From Bacillota bacterium (GTDB taxonomy: Bacteria; Bacillota; Clostridia; Lachnospirales; Lachnospiraceae), in the NCBI GenBank assembly GCA_023450835.1, contig JAEXGM010000119.1:1-29381 (forward strand): a DNA stretch of 29,381 nt. Reading direction: 5' to 3'. Below are positions 22,408 to 29,381 of this stretch, in pieces. Position numbers and translations under genes: made by a program. The notes under the pieces were generated by a model. That model was not told the DNA's origin, did not search any database, and was given only the letters and a program-made list of their open reading frames with translations. Every line of letters starts with the position of its first letter. Position 1 is the first letter of the stretch.

Positions 22408-23241
22408 TCAAATTTCCGACCGGTATTCTCTTTTATAACTCTCTATCAATTCATTTACTTCCTGCATAAACTCAACCAATTTACCGTTACTCTTAAGTTC
22501 CTTTAGGGCTTCAAGTTTCTGATATTCGATGGAAGAGTTATACTGCATCATACTATTTTGAATCTCTTTTTTAATATCCTCAATATAAGCTTCCTCGATT
22601 CCTTCCTCACTCTGAAGGGTATACGCCTCTTCACTGAGAATCCGGCAAAGAAAATACTGCCTTTTAGATTCTTCCTCTCCCGTCATGTCATAAGCCCGCT
22701 TGAAATGCTTCGCCGCTTCCTTGTAGCCCTCGGTATAAAGCCTGCAGATACCCAGATTATGCCACATCCTCCCGACTTCTTCTTTTACAACGGCTTTCAT
22801 AACATCTCCGGCTAAAAGAGTTTCATAAATCATACCGGCTTCATAGTATCTGCCATAGGATAGAAAAGATTCTGCCCTTTTCATTGCCAATTCAGAAGGA
22901 GATACATTCTTTCTCTCTCTCTGCCTTGTCAGAAACTCCCTTACCTCATCCTGGGTATAGAAACTACCGCCTGAGAGGAGAACATCAGCAGCTTCTATTA
23001 ATGCGTCATATCCGGAGAAATCTTTCTTTATTTCTCTTATCCCAGCCGCTTTTTCTCTCAGCTGTAATTCCTGCTCCAGCCAAATCAAAAAATTCTCATC
23101 ATATAATTCATCGGTTAAAAGAAAAAAATTATGATAGATATAATAAAAAAGTTCTTCTGCCGTAAAAATGCCGGTACCGGTTACTAGAAAGCGGTAAGGA
23201 AGCTTTGCCTTATTTTCTTCACATACTAATAGTATTCCCAT
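22408..23241 (-). CDS. TPR-like helical protein of the DUF5716/DUF5717 operon
   Basis: A 277-residue soluble protein. An N-terminal alpha/beta segment (MGILLVCEENKAKLPYRFL...IYHNFFLLTDELYDENFLIWLEQEL) is followed by helices with TPR character (about residues 115-200: AESFLSYGRYYEAGMIYETLL, MWHNLGICRLYTEGYKEAAKHFKRAYDM). The C-terminal helices are acidic. No catalytic motif was seen; it looks like an adaptor. The ATG lies 19 bases after the DUF5716 stop, with GGAAGGGG 12 bases upstream, an unusually wide gap; an ATG nearer that site opens only an eight-codon overlapping frame. I cannot name the family. Confidence 0.85.
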   Translation of the reverse strand: MGILLVCEENKAKLPYRFLVTGTGIFTAEELFYYIYHNFFLLTDELYDENFLIWLEQELQLREKAAGIREIKKDFSGYDALIEAADVLLSGGSFYTQDEVREFLTRQRERKNVSPSELAMKRAESFLSYGRYYEAGMIYETLLAGDVMKAVVKEEVGRMWHNLGICRLYTEGYKEAAKHFKRAYDMTGEEESKRQYFLCRILSEEAYTLQSEEGIEEAYIEDIKKEIQNSMMQYNSSIEYQKLEALKELKSNGKLVEFMQEVNELIESYKREYRSEI

Positions 23242-23260
23242 AAAATAGTCATGCCCCTTC

Positions 23261-24532
23261 CTATAGCTTTATTTCTCTCTCCCAGCTCAGTCCCAGAGAA
23301 GGAATTATCTGTCCGAAGCCTTTATCCCTTATATGTACAAGGGCTGTCTTACTATCCTTAAAGGATACTGAAATTTCAATCCTCGTGGTCTTGTCAGGTC
23401 TGACTTCCAGTCCGTCCAGAGCCATTTCGTGGTATTCTTTCTTTAGGGTAAATAAGTCCTTTACCAGTATTGTAAGCCTGTTATCCTCTGTCAGGATAAA
23501 TTCCTGGGCCAAGCCTCCATCATACCAGGGTCTATAACCATCCCACAAAGGTATCTGACAGGACTTCTCTCCCTTTGCGGCCTCTATGGATATGGAAGAG
23601 GTTATCTGGTCAGAGTCCAGGAAAAGAAATTCTCCACTTTTCCCTTCGTCTATATTTTTCTTTTCTTTTGCCGCATAACAGGCACCCTTTGCATACAGGT
23701 TCTGGCCTTTGAACACCCTTCGCCCCACGCACAACTCTTTTAATGCATTATCGGCCCAATCCCCTTCAAATCCACACCCCGTAACATAAATTGTTGTTAC
23801 AAGCTGTTTATGCAAAATACTCTTCGCAAGATTTAAAAAGCAGTACTCCAGCCGTTCCTTATCACCTTTTAGCACCTCTTCATAGTCCAGCACATCCTCA
23901 AGGTCCTTCTGATTCACGCAGACGGGTATTGGCGTGAACTTGCGGCTGATACTTATCTGTTTGTAATGGAACTCTTCTTCATCCATATGAAATAATCCGA
24001 TATCATTGCTCCAGAGCTCTTTTTTCTGATTCAGAGCATAATATTCATAACTTAAGGAATGACTTTGCAGGTATAGCCTGTCCTCTTTCAGCCCAAGGTT
24101 ACCAAAGGCATCCTGCAATACCGCTCTTACCGTATCATTTAGTTCTTTGACAGTGACAATAAGCTTGGCAATTCCTTCTCCCGGGAATTTTAAGGTGACC
24201 AGGGTAAGGCACTTGCGAAAAAGCTTTTCCAGCAAATATACAGGAGTGTAGGCTTTGTCATAGAATACTGTCTCCGTTCCCTCTACTGCTTTTTGAAATA
24301 GCTTCCCCGCAGCCTGGCACAAGCCTTTCTCCTGTAATTCCAAAGCCTCTTCTCCGAATAACCATTCTTTTCCCCCGGGCTTTACACCGACTACCGCCGG
24401 AAAGAAATATGGATTTTCACCTGCACATAAGGTAACGGATTCCGGCTCCAACGTTTTTGTATTAAAGCAGCATATCTGGATATCCTGATTTCCAAAATCA
24501 AGTCCTAAAATCAAGCTCTTATTATCAGCCAC
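23261..24532 (-). CDS. DUF5716 family protein, actin/Hsp70 ATPase fold
   Basis: A 423-residue protein. The N-terminus ILGLDFGNQDIQ (about residues 8-19) is a phosphate-1 loop of the actin/Hsp70/FtsA ATPase superfamily; NDIGLFHMDEEE near the middle fits phosphate-2; and IYVTGCGFEGDW (about residues 248-259) fits the adenosine-binding Gly motif. The last ~120 residues are rich in beta strands, as in Hsp70-like proteins with a C-terminal binding domain. It starts at GTG with AGGAGG six bases upstream. I recognise the overall sequence as DUF5716, known mainly from Lachnospiraceae and relatives; no function is established. Gaps of 30 and 19 bases join it to its neighbours. Confidence 0.85.
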   Translation of the reverse strand: MADNKSLILGLDFGNQDIQICCFNTKTLEPESVTLCAGENPYFFPAVVGVKPGGKEWLFGEEALELQEKGLCQAAGKLFQKAVEGTETVFYDKAYTPVYLLEKLFRKCLTLVTLKFPGEGIAKLIVTVKELNDTVRAVLQDAFGNLGLKEDRLYLQSHSLSYEYYALNQKKELWSNDIGLFHMDEEEFHYKQISISRKFTPIPVCVNQKDLEDVLDYEEVLKGDKERLEYCFLNLAKSILHKQLVTTIYVTGCGFEGDWADNALKELCVGRRVFKGQNLYAKGACYAAKEKKNIDEGKSGEFLFLDSDQITSSISIEAAKGEKSCQIPLWDGYRPWYDGGLAQEFILTEDNRLTILVKDLFTLKKEYHEMALDGLEVRPDKTTRIEISVSFKDSKTALVHIRDKGFGQIIPSLGLSWEREIKL

Positions 24533-24562
24533 GATAAACCTCCTGCCTAAACTGAAATACTT

Positions 24563-27500
24563 TTAAAGGGCTTTGAATAAATCCTTCATCAAATGTCTGT
24601 TCTTTGAATAATTTCTGATACCCTCCTGAATGCTTTCGTAATCACTCATTTCAAGAGCGGTCACCATGAAATTTATCTGGTCATAGGGGGTATCCTCCTC
24701 TTGTGACATCTCCGGCTCCGCTTTTATGCTTCCGCTCTCAGTGATAGCAGCCTCCGGTCCTTCCCCCTCTGTTATATAATACTGTAAAGTCTCATCGGCA
24801 AAGAGAATAAAGTCCTTTACATGAATACCTTGGAACATATCTCTCATTTCTTCCTCAGTAAACTCCTCTGAGTCTTCCATCCTGTAATGAATAAATACCC
24901 TTCCCTTTGGATTAGAGATGTATTCCACAAAGCAGCTGCTAAGCAACCTTCCGTTCAAAGGCAGTACCCCTTTAAAGTCTTTGAAAAAGGGCATCACAAT
25001 TCCTTTTCGCAAAAAACGCTGCAGGTTATAATCAATAAATTCCTTTTCACTCTCATCAAAGCAATCCTCTTTGGAAAGTTTCTTTAAAAGTGCCAGCATA
25101 CAAACGTCATTCTCTTCGTAAATCAGTTCTCTTCGCATTACCTGGAAGATCTCAGAACCCAGAATTCTTCCGTTAACAAGATATTTATATGCATGATAGG
25201 ACAAGAAAGCCTTGATTAACTGTCTGTTGCAGCCTCTTTTATAGTATTTTAGAAATACCTGAGGAGAATTGATAAGGTATTCCCGAGTCGTGAGCATCTG
25301 CGTAAGAAGTCTCTCTTCCAGAATACAGGTCTCAATTTCAAACCCGCAGGCGGCTTCCCACAGTTCGTACAATTCACGGGTAGAACCCTCGTATTTCTTC
25401 GCTAAGTACACCAGTATCTCTTCGTTGTATTTGCCCGCTTTAAAAACATAGAAGCTTAAGTTCAGCAGCAGTTCTTCTGATGAGACTGAAAGCAGCCAGG
25501 TACATAACTTCAGCAATCTGTTAAGCTGGATACCTTCAAAGCCATACTCTATCAGTGCAGCCTTCGCCTCTTCATAGAAATTTCTGCTGATATATAATTC
25601 AACAATCTTTATCCTGTCAGCTTTGTTTAATCCCTCCAGATGAATCTCTCTAAGGTAGTCCTCTAAAATATCCGCCTGAAAATTATCGTAATAATATGAG
25701 ATTAACTCCATCTGAAGCTTACTTTTATAGCTATCTACCAGAAAGGGAAGCTCAATAAGCTTTCTTCGGATCTGAACGGATTCCGCATCAAATTTCTGAT
25801 AGGCTTCTATCTTCTCAGCAAAATTTAAGAGCACCATGGGATTACTGTTCTCATATTTCAGAAAATCTGTCAGATAACTGTCTTTTCCAAGAAAGGGGTA
25901 TAAAGTATAGGAAACCGTCCCGGCATACCGGTTATCCTGATTATCCACAAGTAAAATCTCATGGTTTTCCGTATAAAGGTCAATGAAAGCGCAGCCCGAG
26001 ACCAGAGGGGTATAGATTTCCTCCCCTGTCTCCTGATGCAGCGTGATTACTCCCTTTATATTGCTGTTATTGCAATACAATTCCTGCTTAAAGCCGACAT
26101 AGGACAGGTCTTTAAAGATTTCTTCCGTAAAACCGTCCATCGTAACCAGTTCCTCATAGATAACAGACAGATTTCTGTCAATTGCTCTTGTCTTTAACAT
26201 CTTCTTTCCAAAGTTCTCAATCTTCTTATTGTAGCTTCGGTAAATGGAAGAAAGCTCTTCTTTGTTTTTTATGATGTAAGCATAGAGAAATGCCCGTTTC
26301 TTATCCTGAAGACTGCTGTTATAGATAAAATATAAAAGTACCTGCATGGGCAGCTTCTCCTGCCCCTCTTCGTCACAGGAATAAAGGTAATTTTCATAAA
26401 GCTCCGTAATGCGAAGCTGCTCCTTTACCCCTTCCTGGTACCAGCTATAATACTTTTTCCCTCTTTTATGCCCTTTGATCAAAAGACTGATAAGGGCTGT
26501 TAAGATACCGGTAAGAAGTACCTGGTCTTCCTTTTTACCCTTTTGTGAAAACTCTCTGTATATGCGTGTCAGGCCAGAATAAATACTTCTGGAGAATTCC
26601 TTTCTTTTGGCTGCCAGATATGCAAACTGCCTTGCTAACTCGGCATCCAGATACCTTTCCTTCGCGCCAAAGAGCAATACCTGTATCTCAAAGTCTGCCA
26701 GCTCTGTTAAAAGCACCGGATTCTCCTTATAGATTATAAGTGCTTCAAAATATAGATACGGACTGCGGCAGCCATGGGAATATTGTTCTTTTATAAGCTC
26801 CAATGCCTGTACTTTATTACTGTCAAACCGTTTATCGGTATACAGCAGGAACCACAAGATTCTATAATCATAAGAATTCATGTGGTAGATATTTCTGATT
26901 TCCTTAACAGCCATCTCTACCGCTTCATTGCTTTTTTCTATCAGTGCAAGAAGATACCAGTAGCCGCAGACAAGCGCCATATCTTTCTGGTTCTTATCCA
27001 TGATTTCATTTTTGACAGCATTCAGGGCTGTTCTGGCCTCCCTATTAGGAGTTTCCGCATTCACGGCATCCATATTACCAGAGACCCCTATGTCGGGAGT
27101 TTCTCTGCCTCCCACCTGCATCAGATGGATTTCCAGCAGCTTATACCAGAGCCGCTTTCCTTTATCCCCTGCCTTCAGACCCTTTAATTCTACTTCTGTA
27201 TTTTGAATATACTCCTCGGGACTGATGCGGTTTTCCCTGAAATTCAGGTAATTTCTCACGCAGGAAATGACTTTTCCCCTGATATGTCTTTGTTTAATCC
27301 TCTCCGCATCCTTTACAACCTTACGCAGGGCCGTCACTTCTACTACAACTGTATCATGAACAGTGGACAATATTATCCTGCCGTAATTCCTGCCCTTTCG
27401 CATCTTCAGGGGCTGGATTACAAATTCTAACGGATAAGTATTCCCCACAAAATAATCTGACCATATAATTTTATGCTCCGGTATGATAAAATCCCCTTCG

Positions 27501-28186
27501 CAGCTAATCCTTATTTCTTCATATCCCCAGTTATCCTTCATTAAGATAATCTTGTCCATAAAGCTTTCCGTATCAACTTCATATTCCAGAATATTCTTAT
27601 CTACTATAAAACTAATGGGATTTTTTTTATGAACTGAAACGAGAAATTCCTCTAAAGCCTGGCTTGCCGATCTGCTTTTTCTCAAAGCCTCATATAAAGT
27701 AAGATATTTTCTGTCCCGGTAGCACAGGAATTCACGGAATTCTTCTGCTTTAAAGAGTTTTACCGCTTCCGCCCAGTCAGATTTTGCGAGATTGGTAAAA
27801 TGAAAAAAGTCTTTGATTTTACCAAGGGAAGAGTTTAGGAAAGGCGGCTCTGAGGTAATAATAAAAGGCACTTTTGCCTCGCCGCTATCACTTACAATAT
27901 CAAGATATCCCCTTATAATGTCTCCCGGTGCAAGGTTCTTTGCCTGTACGGTGTAGGCTATTGTAGGGCTTTCACCATGCAGTTCCCTTTCTTTGATACT
28001 AAAAAAGGTACTGGAAGAATAAATTTGTCCTGTAAGGACAGTGTGGAGAGAATTCCAGACGGTAAGTGTTCCCTCATAGCAGCCGCCTGCATCCACTGTT
28101 ATAATAAGCTCTTCCTCTGACAATAATAAGGCGGGAGATTCATATTCAAAGCATCCGCCAGCTAACTGTTTTATCTTCTCCTTCAA
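24563..28186 (-). CDS. DUF5717 family protein, very large helical-repeat protein
   Basis: A 1207-residue soluble protein. The N-terminal ~330 residues contain beta-rich modules (LLLSEEELIITVDAGGCYEGTLTVWN...; HKIIWSDYFVGNTYPLEFVIQPLKMRKGRNYGRIIL) resembling immunoglobulin-like sandwiches. Residues ~330-1080 are an array of helices of solenoid character, interrupted at about 690-770 by a strand-rich insert (FKQELYCNNSNIKGVITLHQETG). The tail is acidic. No signal peptide and no catalytic motif were seen. I recognise it as DUF5717, a Lachnospiraceae-type family of unknown role. It probably starts at TTG (28186), with GGGGTGA seven bases upstream; no ATG lies near. First gene of the operon with DUF5716 after it. 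Confidence 0.85.
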   Translation of the reverse strand: MKEKIKQLAGGCFEYESPALLLSEEELIITVDAGGCYEGTLTVWNSLHTVLTGQIYSSSTFFSIKERELHGESPTIAYTVQAKNLAPGDIIRGYLDIVSDSGEAKVPFIITSEPPFLNSSLGKIKDFFHFTNLAKSDWAEAVKLFKAEEFREFLCYRDRKYLTLYEALRKSRSASQALEEFLVSVHKKNPISFIVDKNILEYEVDTESFMDKIILMKDNWGYEEIRISCEGDFIIPEHKIIWSDYFVGNTYPLEFVIQPLKMRKGRNYGRIILSTVHDTVVVEVTALRKVVKDAERIKQRHIRGKVISCVRNYLNFRENRISPEEYIQNTEVELKGLKAGDKGKRLWYKLLEIHLMQVGGRETPDIGVSGNMDAVNAETPNREARTALNAVKNEIMDKNQKDMALVCGYWYLLALIEKSNEAVEMAVKEIRNIYHMNSYDYRILWFLLYTDKRFDSNKVQALELIKEQYSHGCRSPYLYFEALIIYKENPVLLTELADFEIQVLLFGAKERYLDAELARQFAYLAAKRKEFSRSIYSGLTRIYREFSQKGKKEDQVLLTGILTALISLLIKGHKRGKKYYSWYQEGVKEQLRITELYENYLYSCDEEGQEKLPMQVLLYFIYNSSLQDKKRAFLYAYIIKNKEELSSIYRSYNKKIENFGKKMLKTRAIDRNLSVIYEELVTMDGFTEEIFKDLSYVGFKQELYCNNSNIKGVITLHQETGEEIYTPLVSGCAFIDLYTENHEILLVDNQDNRYAGTVSYTLYPFLGKDSYLTDFLKYENSNPMVLLNFAEKIEAYQKFDAESVQIRRKLIELPFLVDSYKSKLQMELISYYYDNFQADILEDYLREIHLEGLNKADRIKIVELYISRNFYEEAKAALIEYGFEGIQLNRLLKLCTWLLSVSSEELLLNLSFYVFKAGKYNEEILVYLAKKYEGSTRELYELWEAACGFEIETCILEERLLTQMLTTREYLINSPQVFLKYYKRGCNRQLIKAFLSYHAYKYLVNGRILGSEIFQVMRRELIYEENDVCMLALLKKLSKEDCFDESEKEFIDYNLQRFLRKGIVMPFFKDFKGVLPLNGRLLSSCFVEYISNPKGRVFIHYRMEDSEEFTEEEMRDMFQGIHVKDFILFADETLQYYITEGEGPEAAITESGSIKAEPEMSQEEDTPYDQINFMVTALEMSDYESIQEGIRNYSKNRHLMKDLFKAL

Positions 28187-28222
28187 TCAATTCACCCCAG
28201 ACCTTGATTATTTATGTATATA

Positions 28223-28250
28223 TTGCATTTTTTTTTGTTTACATTATAAT
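28223..28250 (+). promoter_or_regulatory. Sigma-A promoter of the aminotransferase gene
   Basis: TTGCAT (28223-28228), 16 bases mostly T, TATAAT (28245-28250), 47 bases before the start codon. Confidence 0.65.
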
Positions 28251-28251
28251 T

Positions 28252-28281
28252 ATTATAACACTAAACGACAGGATTTCGCAA
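28252..28281 (-). promoter_or_regulatory. Sigma-A promoter of the DUF5717 operon
   Basis: On the minus strand TTGCGA (28276-28281), 18 bases, TATAAT (28252-28257). The two divergent -10 boxes are one base apart, so the promoters should compete for polymerase. Confidence 0.6.
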
Positions 28282-28296
28282 GGGAAAGGATAGGCT

Positions 28297-29381
28297 ATGA
28301 TAACGTCGAAGGAACATTTTCACGGAAGTGATTTGGAGAAAATAGAAAAGTATTACGGAATAAAAAAAGAGGATATTATTAATTTCGCAGGAAATGTCAA
28401 TCCTCTTGGCATATCACCTGTATTAAGGTCAGCTCTTGCTGATCATATTGATGCCATAACAGATTACCCTGACAGAGAATACACTTCTTTGCGAAGAAGC
28501 ATTGCCGACTATGTCAATAAGGATATCCCTCAGGATAAAAAATGCGGCCCCAGTCATATTCTGGTGGGAAACGGCTCTACAGAGCTTATCTCTCTTTTTA
28601 TTCAGTTCATCAAGCCCAAAAAGGCTCTGATTTTAAGCCCTACCTATTCTGAATACGAAAGAGAACTGAATCTTGGAGGCAGTATGATTGATTATTTTCC
28701 CTTAAAGGAAGAGGAAAACTTTCAAATAAATATCTCCGCACTAAAAGAAACCCTGGAAGCTTCCTACAATATCCTTGTAATCTGCAATCCAAACAACCCC
28801 ACCTCCACCGTGATTAAGACAGACGCCATGGCAGAAATCCTATCCTTTTGTAAGGATAGAAATATATATTGCATGGTAGATGAGACCTATGTAGAATTCA
28901 CTCCGGATATTTCCTCTGTGACATCGGTATCTCTTCTATCCGCCTATAAGAACCTTATCATCATCCGGGGTATCTCAAAGTTCTTTGCAGCCCCCGGCCT
29001 CCGCCTGGGTTATGCTATGACAAGTGACGAAGCATTAATTCATCTGGTCAACGAAAACAAGAACCCCTGGACAATCAATATTCTGGCTTCTCTGGCAGGA
29101 GAAATAATGTTTTCCGATGAAAACTATATTAATGAGACCAGAACTTTTATAGACAGCGAAAGGGAAAGAATCAAGGCTGAATTAAATAAAATAAATAAGA
29201 TAAAATATTATGAGCCCTATGCGAACTTTATTCTTTTAAAGCTTGCCGATAAGCATCCTGACTCCTATGAGGTATTTGAGGGCGCTATAAAGAAAGGGAT
29301 GATGATCCGGGATTGTTCGACCTTTCCCGGCCTGGGTAATCGTTTTATACGGTTTTGCTTCCAGTCTAGGGAAGCCAATGA
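28297..29381 (+). CDS. PLP-dependent class I/II aminotransferase, HisC/CobD-like (3' end outside window)
   Basis: 361 residues are visible before the window ends. It is a fold-type I PLP enzyme: GNGSTELISLF near residue 90 (phosphate-binding turn), CNPNNPTS (about 165-172), a VDETYVEF segment with the ring-stacking Asp/Tyr, the Schiff-base Lys in RGISKFFAAPGLRLGYA (about residue 232), and RFIRFCFQ with the substrate carboxylate-binding Arg near the end. The start HFHGSDLEKIEKYYG...INFAGNVNPLG resembles CobD (threonine-phosphate decarboxylase) and histidinol-phosphate aminotransferase; the two cannot be told apart here without his or cob neighbours. The ATG at 28297 follows AAGGATAGG. The gene diverges from the DUF5717 operon. 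Confidence 0.88.
   Translation, partial: MITSKEHFHGSDLEKIEKYYGIKKEDIINFAGNVNPLGISPVLRSALADHIDAITDYPDREYTSLRRSIADYVNKDIPQDKKCGPSHILVGNGSTELISLFIQFIKPKKALILSPTYSEYERELNLGGSMIDYFPLKEEENFQINISALKETLEASYNILVICNPNNPTSTVIKTDAMAEILSFCKDRNIYCMVDETYVEFTPDISSVTSVSLLSAYKNLIIIRGISKFFAAPGLRLGYAMTSDEALIHLVNENKNPWTINILASLAGEIMFSDENYINETRTFIDSERERIKAELNKINKIKYYEPYANFILLKLADKHPDSYEVFEGAIKKGMMIRDCSTFPGLGNRFIRFCFQSREAN

Overview
The window looks like chromosome from a low-GC, endospore-forming anaerobic Firmicute, most likely a Lachnospiraceae (Clostridium cluster XIVa) relative. The evidence is a complete spoIIA operon followed by spoVA genes, DUF5716/DUF5717, DUF4250 and DUF6514-type proteins, a valS T-box leader, strong GGAGG ribosome binding sites and AT-rich promoters. 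No phage, plasmid, transposase, CRISPR or rRNA/tRNA gene was seen. Most genes lie on the minus strand.

Left part (1-6480): the 3' end of a small membrane protein gene; rarA; an operon of a 44-residue single-span protein plus the beta subunit of a sodium-pumping decarboxylase, with no alpha subunit nearby; amtB behind a leader with two tandem intrinsic terminators; then, on the plus strand, a DUF4250 gene and a YigZ/IMPACT gene; and a DUF6514-like gene on the minus strand.

Middle (6481-17600): a long non-coding stretch with a large hairpin and three tandem copies of a structured repeat leads into a class A penicillin-binding protein. The sporulation block on the minus strand reads spoIIAA-spoIIAB-sigF, a terminator, a 71-residue membrane protein, then spoVAA-AB-AC-AD-AE. 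This is the early forespore sigma factor with its anti-sigma and anti-anti-sigma partners, followed by the dipicolinate channel genes. Two copies of the same structured repeat family lie between spoVAC and spoVAD. Upstream of spoIIA sits a zinc-ribbon/TPR membrane protein with a 47-residue gene ahead of it.

Right part (17600-29381): a 231-bp near-palindrome; valS with a T-box leader whose specifier appears to be GUA (Val) and a very good sigma-A promoter; then a four-gene operon coding for a coiled-coil membrane protein, a TPR-like protein, an actin/Hsp70-fold protein (DUF5716) and a 1207-residue helical protein (DUF5717). I regard this operon as the best candidate for an undescribed multi-protein system. 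A divergent PLP-dependent aminotransferase gene runs off the right edge.

The most interesting non-coding signals are the repeat family, whose stems differ in sequence but keep pairing in front of two unrelated genes, and the amtB leader, where two six-base loops with A at position 1 and G at position 4 overlap the terminators, as expected of ANTAR antitermination.
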